DNA of 64,000 nt. Source: Euonymus europaeus (taxonomy: Eukaryota; Streptophyta; Magnoliopsida; Celastrales; Celastraceae). The stretch is taken from positions 15,461,001-15,525,000 of the forward strand of contig OY756971.1 in NCBI GenBank assembly GCA_963580455.1. Direction: 5' to 3'. The number at the start of each line of letters is the position of its first letter. Within the stretch, counting starts at the first letter, position 1. This document shows, in pieces, positions 46,283 to 57,761 of this stretch. Made by a program: the position numbers and the translations under genes. The notes under the pieces are model-generated. The model made no database searches. It saw only the letters and a list, made by a program, of their open reading frames with translations, and had not been told where the DNA came from.

Positions 46283-46312
46283 AATTTTTACACATATAGC
46301 TGTGTAAAAATT
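46283..46312. repeat. 12-bp perfect hairpin in Y LTR
   Basis: AATTTTTACACA (46283-46294) and TGTGTAAAAATT (46301-46312) are complementary around TATAGC. Confidence 0.95.
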
Positions 46313-46662
46313 GGCACCCAGAAGGCGTCTATGATAGAAAGTGCAATGGAGGATTTTGGGCTAGGAGGTCTAGGCACAAATCACATTTTCTATACTTGTT
46401 TTAAGCAAAAAAATTAGAGAAAGGATGGGATTTTTTGAGTTAGCTGAGAGATGAAAAGAAGCGAGAAAAAGAGAGAAAAGTAGAGAGAGCAGGATTTCTT
46501 GAAGATCGAGAGTTCTAACAGAATAACCAAGGAAGATTTCAAGATCTAAGGTAAGATTTTGCATGGTTTTCAAGTTATGATTTTTGGTTAGTTGTGTGGA
46601 AATCTTTGAAGAGATGGAAATAAATGGTTAAGTAAGCTTATTCTAGACTTGTTTATGGTTAT

Positions 46663-46995
46663 TATAGAGAAATAAATCAGGCATGACACGTGGCACAAGA
46701 CTATTGGGCAACCCAAGATGTTAATTAATCTAAACTTCCCTTAATCTCCTCCCTATAGGCCCACCAAATGAGGTAATTGATTTACCTATTTCCTATAAAA
46801 GGAGAAAGAGACAAAGGAATATTGGGAAGCACTAATATATGTTCTTTTGCTACACATATTCTCTTAAACTACTTGAGCGTCGGAGCACCAACCACCATCG
46901 GTCCACTGACCATCTTTATTTTCAGGTAAAGAATAGCTAAAGCTTGAAAGAGCTGCAAGTCAAATGATGCCAAGTAGTTATTTTCCTTCACTATA
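46663..46995 (+). repeat. Tat1 5' LTR
   Basis: Shares CATGACACGTGGC, GACTATTGGGCAACCC, CCTATAAAAGGAGAAAG, GACCATC and TTATTTTCAGG with 52162-52503. A TATA box, CTATAAAAGG, lies at 46793-46802. Inner end CACTATA before the primer site. Confidence 0.82.
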
Positions 46996-47015
46996 TTTTG
47001 GCGACCACAGAGGGA
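46996..47015 (+). other. Tat1 primer binding site
   Basis: TTTTGGCGACCACAGAGGGA follows the LTR directly. Compare Tat2, TTGGCGCCGTCTGTGGGA; the match is partial, so the tRNA is uncertain. Confidence 0.6.
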
Positions 47016-47399
47016 GAAGAACTGTTTCCACGGAAGAAGACGATCTCACATGACATCTTTACACTCAATGGTTGAAATACATAATAAAGAGAACAATTCA
47101 CAGCAGCCAGGCCTTGAGAAAGGCAGCAGGAACAATCGCTAGTCGAATAGGGGTTATGCCAACCAATCAAAAGGGGAAACGACTACAAGATTGGCTATCC
47201 CAACTGAAGATTAGATGGAGGATAAGATCCTTCGTACAAAAGAGTACTTAAAATCATCACAAACAGGGACCACCATGGCCAATCAAAAGGGAAAAAATCC
47301 CCTCAAAAGCCCATCATGAAAGGCGAATAATCGACTGTCTAGTAGGAGAGGTGAATCTCAAAGGTGTTCGCTAGACGAACATTCATTTACAAGAAGAAC

Positions 47400-48670
47400 G
47401 TATGAAAGGCGGAATCTTGAAAGGGAGATAAGATGGGGAGTAGACCGTGGAAGAGAACAACACTCTCATCATGCTGAGAGTAGGTCGCGTGAGACATGGA
47501 GAGAAAAAAAAAGAAATCAATCTGGAATGATGGAGAGTGTTCAATAGAGATCAATAAAGGCTCTTGATGAAATGACCAGCTCTCCCTTTACTCGAGAGAT
47601 CAGAAGGAGGAAAGTTCCCAGATGGTTGGTCATGTCGACCTTTGAGTAGTTCAACGATCGGACGGAACCAATTGCACACTTAAATAACTTTTTTGTGGAA
47701 GATGATCCTATGGGAGGGGGACGAGGCAACCTTGTGTAAGGTTTTCCCATCTTCATTAGCATCAATCACTACATATTGGTTTCACGAGCTACCTTCGAAC
47801 TCAATATCATCATGAAGGGAGATGACAGGTAAATTTATCAATCGATTTATTGTCGATAGTAGAGAACCAAAAACCCTATCAAATTTGCTAACTATGAAGC
47901 CAAATAGTGAGGTGGAAATTTCAAACTATCTCTCGAGGTATTTGGAGGTATGTGTAGAAGTGGAAGGGTGCGACGAGCGGATGACTGCCATGTCTTTTAA
48001 GATTGGACTCCCGAAAGGATGTAAGCTGAAGGAATCATGAACTTCATATGAGCCAAGCACCACTGTGACCCTACAGGATAGGTTGTGAAGATATGCCAAG
48101 GTAAAAGTTACTAAGGGAAGAGAACGGCCTCACTAAGGAGAGAAAATGGGGGATCTCAAGGTAGCCAAACAAGTAACGATGCCAAAAGGGCTCAGGTCTG
48201 GATGATCACAATAAAATCACTAGAGATGCTGTCAATGTCATAGAATTTAACCTGCCAATTTGTAAGCTTTTCTATGCAATTCAAGATGTATCGTTTATAG
48301 TTTAGCCACACAAGATGATAGGGAACCTGGATAAAAGAGACGATACAAGGTATTGCTCCGTCCATAGAGATGTGGGACATATGACTAGGGAGTATGGTAG
48401 CTTGAAGGGGCACTCACAAGAGCTGGAAAAGTTGCGAAAATTGAAGAAATATCTTAAGGATAAGAACATTGATGATACCAAAAATCAAGAGAATGCATTG
48501 GTGATTGCTAGAGATGGAGGGCATGATGATATTGCCCCAAACAGAACTATCACATTGGCACAACGAGGCCAATTAAAAACTATTAATTACGCAGCCACTT
48601 AGTTAAAGATGATCGTGGCCCAAATGACCAAATGACAAAGAAAAAGAAGAAGCCTGGAGTTGACATAATT
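47400..48670 (+). pseudogene. gag: Tat1 gag
   Basis: In shifting frames: ALDEMTSSPFTREI (about 47552), NDRTEPIAHLNNFF, CKVFPSSLA (about 47737), MTGKFINRFIVDSREPKTL (open 47822-48040), AMSFKIGLPKG, then TRYCSVHRDVGHMTREYGSL (open 48315-48602), a zinc-finger-like His/Cys stretch, and KLKKYLKD. This order is the Tat capsid domain followed by its nucleocapsid motif. At least four stops and two frame changes. Packages element RNA when intact. Confidence 0.82.
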
Positions 48671-48684
48671 TTTTAAACAAGGAT

Positions 48685-49085
48685 CTAGTTGGAATTGACC
48701 ATACTTATAACGAAGCTCTCAATATTGCCATGAGAATTTGTGGTTTTAATGTTAATAGAGTTTTGTTTGATCAGGGGACTTCTATGCATGTTATGTATTA
48801 CCCAACATTCAAAAAGTTGGGACTGACCTAGACTGAACTCGTGCCTAAGATGACTTACTTGGTAGGGTTTAATGGAAATCAAGTATATCCATTGGGAAAG
48901 GTTCAAACAAGTGTTTGTGTTGGCTTGAAAGAGCTACACACTGAGTTTCTAACAGAACAAAGAAGGACAATATATAATGTTATTCTAGGAAGACCATGAC
49001 TCCAAGAAAGGAAGCGGTTTCATCATCTTATCACCAAACCCTTAGGTTTCCATATGATGGGAAAATTTATGATCTGAAGGGAGAT
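48685..49085 (+). pseudogene. Tat1 protease
   Basis: Frame with NRVLFDQGTSMHVMYY, where DQG stands at the position of the catalytic DxG, then KKLGL, VYPLGKVQTSVCV and YNVILGRP. After a frame change it continues in 48996-49085 as PRKEAVSSSYHQTLRFP. One in-frame stop near 48830 and another at 48998. Tat elements often have an unusual residue in the middle of this motif. Confidence 0.75.
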
Positions 49086-49205
49086 CGACAGGACCAAAAT
49101 TGTGAGGCGGCAGACACATATGAGATTAAAGATGTTGCTGGCAATGTAGTGCAGAGACCGTGGAATGTTTACAATCTCAAGAAATTTTATATTCAAAGTT
49201 TGTAA
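49086..49205 (+). pseudogene. Tat1 pol deletion junction and integrase tail
   Basis: In one open frame the protease end (YDLKGDRQ) passes directly into IKDVAGNVVQRPWNVYNLKK and a stop at 49205. RPWN-x-x-NL-x-x-(F/Y)Y is the last segment of Tat integrase; Tat2 has RP-NAENLQRYY at 61447-61485. So RT, both RNases H and the integrase core are deleted precisely enough to keep the frame. Confidence 0.78.
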
Positions 49206-49317
49206 ATCCATGTTGTGATAAAAGAGGAGCCTTTTGGGTGTACCTATCCTCTTCTCCCTACTTATTATGAATAAAGACAAGTTTGGATCCATAAAGTAGT
49301 GAAAAATTCTAAAATAC

Positions 49318-50680
49318 GCATAAGGTTCCTTCTTGGGGTTTAGGCTGACAGTTCGGGTCGAAAGTCTAAAAAAGTACATGGGACTTCCCAAGAACCTTTG
49401 GCTTAATCAAAAACCTATGGGGTTCCTTCCTAAGGTTTGGGATGACGATTCCGACCACCAGCCGAAAAAAGTCCACGAGGTTCCCAAGCAACTTGGGTTT
49501 GATCTAAAAATCATAAGGTTCCTTCCTAAGGTTTGGCCTAACAGATTTGTCGGCCAGCCAAAAAAAGTCTATGGTACTTCTCAAGCAACTTGGGTTTGAT
49601 CAAAAACCTGTAGGGTTCCTTTCTGAGGTTTGGACTAACAGTCCAGGTGCCACCCAAAAAAAATCTGTGGGACTTTACAAGAAATTTGGGTTTGACCAAG
49701 AACCCATGAGTTTCCTTCATGAGGTTTGGGCTGACAGTTCAGGCCATCCGATGGAAAAAGTTCATAAGACTCCCTAAATACCTTGGGTTTGATAAAAAAC
49801 TCATAGGGTTCCTTCTTGAGGTTTGAGCTAACAGTTTTGGCTGCCAAGCGAAAAAAGTTCATGGGACTATCCAAGCACCTTGGATTTAAACAAAAACCCA
49901 TGAGATTCCTTCCTGAGATTTTAGCTAATGGTCTCAGTCACCAGCCAAAAAAGGTCCTGGGGACTTCCCAAGAAATTTGGGTTGACCAAGAACACATGGG
50001 GTTCTTTCATGAGGTTTGGGCTGACGATTTTGGCTGCCAGCCTAAAAACATTCATGGGACTTCCAAAGAACCTTGGGTTTTATAAAAAAATCCATGAGGT
50101 TCATACTTGAGGTTTGGGTTGACAGTCCTGGCCGCTAGCTGAAAAAAGTCATGGGGACTTCCCAAGCATCTTGGGTTTGATAAAAAAAAACCCATGAGGT
50201 TCCTTCCTGAGATTTGAGTTGATGGTCCCGACGCTCAGTTGAAAAAATTTCTTGGGACTTCCCAAGAAATTGGATTTGACCAAAAACCCATAGGGTTCCT
50301 TCTTGAGGTTTGGAATGATGATTCAGGCTATAAGCTTAAAAAACTCCATAGGACTTCCCAAGCACCTTGGGTTTGATAAAAAAATCATGATGTTCGTCCT
50401 TGAGGTTTGGCCTAACGGTTCTGCCTGCCAGCCTAAAAATGTTCATAGGACTCCCTAGCACCTTGGGTTTGATCAAAAACCCGTGGGGTTCCTACGTAAG
50501 GTTGGACTGATAGCTCTGGCCGCTAGTCGAAAACGAAAAACAAAGAACTTTCTAATAAACTTAGGTTTTCTCAAGAAACCCATGTGATCCTTTCTGAGGT
50601 TTAGGCTATGGTTTAAGTAGCTATAAGAAAAAAAACCATTGCATTCCTTATTGAGGTTTGGGATGATGGAAAAACAACAA
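49318..50680 (+). repeat. Tandem array, about 14 units of ~96-98 bp
   Basis: Each unit contains GGTTCCTTCCTGAGGTTTGG, then CTGACAGT, GCCAGCCGAAAAAAGT, CATGGGACTTCCCAAG, and CTTGGGTTTGATCAAAAACC. Unit starts fall at about 49324, 49421, 49517, 49614, 49709, 49807, 49904, 50000, 50099, 50199, 50294, 50390, 50487 and 50586. Divergence between units is high. The modal length, 96-97 bp, is close to 32 codons, so frames stay open across units on both strands; I take these frames as by-products. Tandem arrays between pol and the 3' LTR are known in Tat elements. Confidence 0.9.
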
Positions 50681-50689
50681 ATGGCTGAA

Positions 50690-51165
50690 GACCAATCGAC
50701 CAAACATTTGAACACTGGATAGATGAACATTAGCCGTCCGAACAATAGTCGGCTAAACTCTAGCTATCCAAACAATGGATTGCGAACTCCAAGCTGCTAG
50801 ATGTCAGAAAAACAAACGAACAAACATCAGCAGTTCAAATAATTGTTAACCAAACTCCAACCATTGGAACATAGGATGGCGAAACTCCACCTACTGACAT
50901 AAGAACGACAAACGACTAAACACTAGTCGACTTGATGCCCGAACATCAGCGGACAAACATTTTTCATTTGAATAATGGTATGATTGAACTCCAATCCATG
51001 GGGTAAGGGATGACATAACACTAGTCAGCCAAGATGTCTGAGCATCTAGCGGCCAAACTCCAGTTGTCCAAACAATTGATGACTAAATGTCAGACGGTCA
51101 AATGTCCAAACATCTTATAGCTAAACACAAGCTATCCAAATAATGGATGATTCAATGCTAAATGT
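50690..51165 (+). repeat. Irregular short-repeat field
   Basis: Recurring CCAAACAATGGATG, CTAAACTCCAGC and GTCCGAACAT words at roughly 70-bp spacing with poor phasing. Different from the 96-bp array to its left. No gene. Confidence 0.6.
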
Positions 51166-52150
51166 TGTACGAACGAATTTCGGGTGACCGAGCATGAGCT
51201 TTGTAAATGTTAGTCAAGCTACATGTTTCTCGCACCTTGTCACATTATGAAAAACAACACATAGTGATACACATCGGGAATTGTGAGTATAAGTTCAAGT
51301 TAACAAATCAAAGCTAGAGATGGAGTACTTCTTCATTAAAATGTCAAGTTAAATACATAAAAGTTAGCTCAAAGGCTAAGAACTGACATCTAAACAAAAG
51401 GTATGCAAAAGCTATTGTCGATAGTACTGTGCTACTTAATAAGTAAACAGTGGGATAGACGGACCAGTAGTGGCAAGACCATTAGTAAGGTTATCAACTT
51501 TTCTTTTTGGAACAGCAATGTCAGGTTGAACTAGGTACCGAGCTGGCTGGTTATGGCCGAGCTGTATGATACCGATTTGAGCTGTGAGGTCATGCATAAG
51601 CCTAGATCGCGTCAACCGATTTAGTCTAACCATTCTCGAAGATGGATAATTTTGGGGATCACATGGATGATCTGAAAAGTCTAGCCAAACTAGCTTCGCT
51701 TGAGTCTTGACCGAACTAACCGAATTGGTTGCTGCTCGAATTAGGTGCGCACCAAGCTGTATGCTAGCCGAGCTCGATGCATACCTGTTTGGGTGGCTGT
51801 CAAACTTTACACTTGACGATCTGGGTGCATTAGCCAAAATAGCGTGTGCATTTCACGCTAGATGAATAGGCTGGCTTAGTTGTAGAGACTGACCAGTTTG
51901 GGAAGTTCAGCTAAACAAGTGGCAGCACTCACCATGGAAGGTGAGAAGGACGAACTAGTGAAGTTTGCCAAACAAGGTGAGGCTCGGCGTTGGCCTGAGA
52001 TCAAAGTTTTCCTTTCAATCCATCATACATCAGGCTCTCTTCTAAGATCAAGGGTGCCTAGTGACAAGAAAAATAAGCAAAAGATAAGGGGCGAATCCTT
52101 TCAACCTAGTAAAACACAAGGACTAATTTGTACATTCTCAAATTGGGCCA
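51166..52150 (+). other. Tat1 3' untranslated region
   Basis: No retroelement motif. Two overlapping frames (minus 51436-51837, 133 residues; plus 51898-52185, 95 residues) lack recognisable domains. The minus one is Ser/Pro/Arg-rich and lies where Tat elements may carry antisense genes, but it shares nothing visible with the Tat2 antisense gene. Confidence 0.5.
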
Positions 52151-52161
52151 TAGGGGGAAAA
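52151..52161 (+). other. Tat1 polypurine tract
   Basis: TAGGGGGAAAA precedes the 3' LTR. Confidence 0.75.
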
Positions 52162-52503
52162 TTTGGAGGAATAAATCACGCATGACATGTGGCCCAAGAC
52201 TATTGGGCAACCCTAGTTGTTGTTTAATCTAAAAATTTCCTTAATCATCTCCTTGTAGGCCCACCAAATCAGGTACTAGATTTACCCATTGCCTATAAAA
52301 CGAGAAAGCGACATAGGTATATTAGGAAGCTCTAATATGTTTTATTATGCTACACGTATTCTCTAAAACTAACTTGCGCGTAAGAGCTCCAACAATCGTC
52401 GTTCCATTGACCATCCTTATTTTCAGGCGAATAATAGTCGAAGCATGGACGAGTAGCAAGCTGGATGATGGTTCCAGTAAGGTGATGATTTTCGTTCACT
52501 ATA
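52162..52503 (+). repeat. Tat1 3' LTR
   Basis: Partner of 46663-46995 with moderate divergence; TATA box CTATAAAACG at 52293-52302; followed by the target duplication GTTAT. Confidence 0.82.
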
Positions 52504-52508
52504 GTTAT

Positions 52509-53991
52509 ATTCTAGGTTTCTGCTAAGGGTTTGAAGTGCACGCTTGATTGGTCGGAGATTCAAGAACTTCGAGAATTGTAGAGTAAAAAGGGTAAGTGTT
52601 CTTGATTTTCTTGAATTGTTTGTGTGTTGATTTGTGAAATTGGAGTTATGAGTGAACTTAAATAAGTTTTGAATTTGCCAAATTGTTATCTTGGCAAAAG
52701 GCCAAAACCTTGGATTTGAATTGTCGATTTTTCTATTTTTTCTTAAATAACAAGGTAGAGAATTTTACCCATTTTCTTCATGTCTGAATTTCGTTTCTCT
52801 AAAGAGTGGTTTAAATCTTCATTGTTTATTTCCTTTATGTCCTTTTCTGTAATTATTTCTAAAGAAGGATGAGCCTTGTGAGTAATTTTTTGAATATGGT
52901 TTGAATGTAGAATTGCATACCTTGAACATGTTTGATCATCAATCAGACATGGTTTACTCGCAAACATGCATCATGTAGTAGTATGTATATATAGTTTGGA
53001 TATATATAGATATCTAAATAGCATAAACATAGTGGACATGTATTGTAGTTGTAGGTAAGGACTCGTAGTCCCTTTGGATATCTATATGATGAACATGGAA
53101 TGTCATAGGGGTGTTCAAAATTTTTGAAGAATTGGAAATGCCATTGGGCCAGGTTAGGGTTTAATGTGTGCTTGGAGCACCGTATGGTGATGCCATAGGG
53201 TTATTTATGGTCTCCCTGAGTGCAGGGATGTTGGTCGGCTAAGTTTGGGTCCCGTTTGGTGTGATTCTTTATTTGCATTTTGTTTTGAATGTTTAGATGC
53301 CATATTGCTGGACTTATAGTTTAATTCATGTTTTAGCCTTGATAATGTTTGTTACTTTTTATTTATCCCTTTTGAGCCTTATGCTCACCCTACTTTATTT
53401 CTTTGCTACCCACATATGAGACTGACATTCGTAGCGAGGTTGCGGATCAAGAGGGGCATACGTGACATGGTTAGGCCATCTTGGGTACTAGGCTTAATTG
53501 GGTTGTTTTTGCTTTCTTTATGTCCACTTTAATGCATTTAGTACTTGAATTTTCATGCTATGATATCCATGTGGCAATAACTTTCCATTATGGATGATTT
53601 AAGGTCAAGAGGGTGCTCCGTGTGATCGGGACTCCCGCACCGAGTATGTGGACCATGGGTCTTGCGATATTACATTGGATGATTATGATATTTTCATGGA
53701 TTACATGCTGATAAATGGTCTGAACCCCTATTTAGGCTGTGAATTGCATATGGATAGATGGTTTGAGGCCATGTTTAGGTTGTGAATGTAATCATTGTCT
53801 TGAGGCCCTACTAGGAAATGTGGAATTGTAGTAAATATTGTTGTTTTGCATTTCTCTAGATTGTCACTCTCTGGTATACGGGGAGGTGCTATCAGATTTC
53901 TAAAGGATTTCCAGTTGTAGGATGATGTGTGAGAATGTCTTAGTGATGAGTAAGGGCATCATCAGTAACAATCTTGGGTTGGGGCATTGCA
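52509..53991 (+). repeat. Second part of Y 5' LTR
   Basis: Continues the LTR interrupted at 46662. Landmarks parallel to the G1 LTR: GAATTTTACCCATTTTCTTC, GAGACTGACATTCGTAGCGAGG, TGCGGATCAAGAGG, GTGACATGGTTAGGCCATC and TATACGGGGAGGTGC; ends GGGGCATTGCA. Confidence 0.7.
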
Positions 53992-54149
53992 TTTTGGTAT
54001 CAAAGTGACATTTTACGTAGGATTTGGAGTTGGATCCAAGGTATATATTAGTGAGTCTCTAGGCCATGTCACAACCTCTGTTGATCAGATATGTATTCTC
54101 TACCTATAAATCCTCATTTGTTGATGTGTATTAAATACTGTTCAGAATA

Positions 54150-55815
54150 GACGAGGGAGGCCTAGAGGCCGAGGTAAAAGCTAGGGCAGAGGAGTTGCAT
54201 GTGCTACTAGGCATATTTTTAGTACGCATGAGTCAATTCCTAATTCTGGTCCAAGGACATAGGAGGAGAAAGTCGTGTAGGATGATCCTCATATTGATGA
54301 TGGCCAGTAGGCATAGGTGAAATTGGGGATACAGATTGCCCCTACCACTACTATAGGGCAACCATTGACGTAATAGGACTTGGTCAGTATTCTCATGAAT
54401 TTGGCTCAAGTAGTGTAGGCACAAGTAATTAGGGCACTAGAGGCCCGTAGTGAGTGTTAGGCTTTTGGAACTAGCACCGAGGGTGGAGTTGTGCATAAGC
54501 CAGCACAAAAGATGTACGAGATAGTGCAACTGCATAAGACCGATCCCCCAAATTTTCTCGGAGTTAGAAGGAGACGAGGCTGAGGATTGGTTATGCCAGA
54601 TGAGTAGACGAGTAGATACCTTGGCCATACTAGATGCTAGGAGGATGTCATCAATATTCCCTTGTTTGAGTGGGTCAGCTTTTGAGTGGGGGATTCCTTA
54701 GACAAAAGGAAGAATGACTTAACATGGGTTTCTTTTGAATTCCTATTTATGCAACAGTTTGTGTCATAGACCTTCTAGGCGGATAAGACCAAAAAATATT
54801 TAGAGTTAGTGCAGATGCTGAACATGAAAGTAACTCAGTACACTGAGAAGTATGAAAAGCTATACATTTTGGAAAGACGTATGCTCTGGATGTGTGGGTA
54901 AAGTTAAGAAATACAGAAATGGTCTAATTTTGAGCCTTGATAAGATGGTGATTTTCTTGAGGTTCACTTATACAATGAAACGAGGGATATGGATCTAAAG
55001 TTAGAGGGAGGTGAGTGAAACTCTCGCTAGTACTAAGATGTGCAAAAGGGTCATACAGCTTCAGCAACTAGTGATAATGATGCAGGTAGTCAGAAGACTA
55101 AGTCCTAAGCTTAGAGGGGCCAGAGAGCTGATCTAGATAAGAATTTTAGGACACAAGATTGCAAGATTATATGTTTCATGTGTGGATGAGACGGTCATAA
55201 AAAGAACTAGTGCACTACAAAGGGGATCATGTGTTATGGGTGCGGTATAGTTGGCCATGGGAAGAGTGAGTGTCCTTTGAGTGGTAGAGCTTTAGAGCAC
55301 TCACAGGCACCAGGGTTACCAACTCCAGCACTTACTCCAACTCTTCCATCTACTTTTCCATTGTGTGGGGAAGGGGAGAGGGCAAGGTGGACTTAGACAG
55401 CCACAACAGTAGTAGTCGACACTAACCCATGGACCAGTCTTCGTATTGGGACATCAGGACACTCTTAAGCATCCCAACTTCATTGGAGGTACCTTTTTAA
55501 TTTCAATTTTTAGGCGAGAATATTATGTGATTCAAGTACCACAACTTCATTTATCACTAGTTCATTGGCATGTGCAATAGAATTGGAGGTCTCACCAATG
55601 AGAAAAATGTTTCAATTAGGTATTTTACCACGTTGAAGGGCATACCGTTTGATTGTGGTAGGTTTGGAGATGTGTCTTTAAAAGCTAACCTCTTTGTTAC
55701 GGATTTCAAGGATTTTGACATAATTCTTGGGGTTTATTGGTTTATGAAACACCACGGGTTGATAGATTTTGGGAAAGAAAAATCACTCTTACAATATCGG
55801 GAGGAGGGATGATAC
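54150..55815 (+). pseudogene. Y gag and protease, heavily mutated
   Basis: Arg/Gly N-terminus (RRGRPRGRGKS), then WVSFEFLFMQQFVS and QYTEKYEKLY as in G1 gag. Two zinc knuckles survive in pattern, CFMCG-DGHKKN-C with stop codons at two sites and CYGCGIVGHGKSEC (55225-55270). Protease: CDSSTTTSFITSS with the catalytic Gly changed to Ser, then a 55570-55812 frame with DFKDFDIILGVYW and HHGLIDF. Stops are mostly TAG or TGA in places where G1 has CAG, TGG or CGA. Dead for a long time. Confidence 0.82.
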
Positions 55816-55820
55816 AGTTG

Positions 55821-56353
55821 TGATGAGGATAATTGTCCTTTCCATTAAGAATAAGACACATGGCAGAACTATCAGTAGCATAGCAGTTTCCACTCTATCA
55901 TCCGTTGCTCGGTACCGAGAAATGAAGTTGTTCTTCTCGATGCCCTTCTTTCGGAACAGTAACTTCTTCTAGTAAAACAGTAACTCTTTCATTTGGCAAG
56001 GTATTATTCACCACCACTCAAATTCTATTAATGAAAACCACCTTCACTATATAAAGGGGGTTACCCCACAGGTAAAAGGGACAACTTTTTCACTTAAATA
56101 CTGTTTACTCTTTTCCCAAGAACACCGAGCAGTGTTCTTCAAAGAGTTTCTCTGTGCTAGCATCTGACTTAAGCATCGGAGCACCAAACCCAGAGAACAC
56201 TCTGTGGCGCCCATCTTACGTTTGCTCATTATTATAGTGCAGCTTCCACCGAGAAGATCAACAAGCCGAGGAAGTAGATCATCAAGCCGAGGAAGCCTTT
56301 GTTCGGACCAATACTGATACGTCTTTGTAACTTATAAGTTTGAGACGTCATCA
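55821..56353 (+). repeat. Tat2 5' LTR
   Basis: TGATGAGGATAATTG to GAGACGTCATCA: the first and last five bases (TGATG and CATCA) are exact complements. 533 bp. The limits are inferred from these ends and the primer site, since the partner LTR is outside. Confidence 0.78.
56048..56055 (+). promoter_or_regulatory. Tat2 LTR TATA box
   Basis: TATATAAA followed by GGGGGTTACC, about 225 bp into the LTR, consistent with the U3/R boundary about 30 bp downstream. Confidence 0.7.
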
Positions 56354-56355
56354 GA

Positions 56356-56373
56356 TTGGCGCCGTCTGTGGGA
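56356..56373 (+). other. Tat2 primer binding site
   Basis: TTGGCGCCGTCTGTGGGA, two bases after the LTR, the common Tat primer site. Confidence 0.88.
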
Positions 56374-56398
56374 AAGATCTTTCCATAACAAAAAAAAC

Positions 56399-57760
56399 AT
56401 GGTTCGAACCAGAGCTTTAAGAGGAGAAGGCCAACAAGCCCAACTACCAGTGTTAACGCCGAGCAACAACCTCAACCAATGGTGCAGGATCAGATCGCCT
56501 AGTTGTTGCAACAGATGGATATTTTTGCACACCATTTGGACATGATTCAGGAGGCACAGGGGAATCAACGCACCTTCCAAGAACCTCGGTGACCACTGCT
56601 CAGGGGACTCAACGCACTCATACTTACAAGGGGGACAGGAAGTTCATCGAAGAGGTAGTGTACCAAAAAATAGCTGTTTTGCAAGGACGCCATTTTTTGG
56701 ATGCAATGGACGGGGACAGGAACTTAACTCCATTGGCAGCTGAGGTGCAAGGTGTTTGGGTACTGATGAGTTTCAAGGTCTCCAGTGTGGAAAAGTACAA
56801 CGTGACGGGAGATCCCCTTGACCATATCATCGGTTTCCAAACCATGATGGAGTTCTAGCGAGCATCTCAGGAAGCTTGCTGCAAGATCTTCCCGGTCTCC
56901 CTTGTCGGTGTAGCAAGATGATGGTTTAGGGCTCCACCATAGAGTTTTATTCATAGCTTTGATGACCTCACCAACAGGTTCGTTGCTCATTTTGCGAGCT
57001 CAAGACCAGTCAAAAATACCAACGTGACATTGGTGAAAATCCGACAAAAGCCTCATGAGAGCTTAAGAGAATTTGTGACCCGATTCAACAGTGATTGTTT
57101 AGAGATACCAGACCTCCAACTGATCATAGCCATCACAGCCTTCACAATTGGAGTTCGTCATACAACACTAAAGCACTCCCTATCGAAGAAGCACCCGAAA
57201 AGCATTCCTGAGTTGCTCTCGAGAGTTGAAAAGTAATTACTGCTGATAAAATCATGGCAGAACCACACGTGACTGAACAATCACCTGATAGGTCCCCTCC
57301 GAGAGGAAGAAACGATTCTGGTCGGCCAAAAGAGAGGAAAACCACCGAGAGGAGGAGGTCATCCTCTCGAAAAGACGAGCAGCCAAGACCAATGCGATAT
57401 GATTCCTATAATCCTTTCAACACCTCTTAAAGAGAGTGTTGAATGAGATACAGGATCGTGACATCGTCAAATGACCACCGAGGATGAAGCCAACTCCTGG
57501 GAGGAAGGAGAGTGATAAGTATTGTAAATTCCATCTGGGTCCTGGACACGACACCGATGAATGCCGTTCTTTGAAGGACGAAATAGAGAACCTAATTCAA
57601 AGAGGATACCTCAAAATTTTCACTAGCTCGGCCGGGGACAAACGAGAAAGAGAACGAAGAATGATAGCCGAAGAGATGAAAAGGAAGGTGATAGATGCCA
57701 GAGGAGACGTCGAGATGAGTCTCCTCATCACAGAAACTGATGAACAGCGGGCACCATAGG
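56399..57760 (+). pseudogene. gag: Tat2 gag
   Basis: ATG 56399 begins MVRTRALRGEGQQ, then a frame change leads to 56589-56858 and 57024-57236: FQTMMEF, DDLTNRFVAHFASSRPVK, SLREFVTRFNSDCLEI, AFTIGVRHTTLKHSL, the Tat capsid domain. After a stop, an Arg-rich linker (RRRSSSRKDEQPRP) and the nucleocapsid-like DKYCKFHLGPGHDTDECRSL (open 57484-57759). Stops at 56856-56858 and 57234-57236 and at least two frame changes. It would form the particle. Confidence 0.85.
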
Positions 57761-57761
57761 T

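Larger units (their letters stand above)
46663..52503 (+). mobile_element. Tat1: non-autonomous Tat-like gypsy element
   Basis: LTRs of about 333 and 342 bp; GTTAT at 46658-46662 and 52504-52508 is an exact 5-bp target duplication. Order: LTR, primer site, gag, protease, a short tail of integrase, a 96-bp tandem array, a second irregular repeat field, polypurine tract, LTR. RT, RNase H and integrase core are absent. It lies in the LTR of element Y. Confidence 0.83.
46105..55820 (+). mobile_element. Y: old gypsy element related to G1, split twice by Tat elements
   Basis: 5' LTR in two parts (about 46105-46662 and 52509-53991), joined across Tat1; then a primer site resembling that of G1 (TTTGGTATCAAAG at 53993), gag, and protease up to about 55815, where Tat2 begins. 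LTR landmarks shared with G1: GA-rich leader and AAG/GTAAG donor (46551), GAAGAGATGGAAAT, CATGCATCATG, CTTTGAGCCTTATGCTCACCC, and TATACGGGGAG. Its 3' half lies beyond the window. The LTR start at 46105 (TGTAACACT) is a guess. Confidence 0.7.

Noticed and set aside
49333..50110. Repeat-encoded protein with 32-residue units
   Set aside because: Frames are broken between units and equally long frames occur on the other strand; better explained by unit length.
51436..51837. 133-residue minus frame in Tat1, considered as an antisense gene
   Set aside because: Shares no visible sequence with the Tat2 antisense gene and overlaps repeat-like words; kept only as part of the untranslated region.
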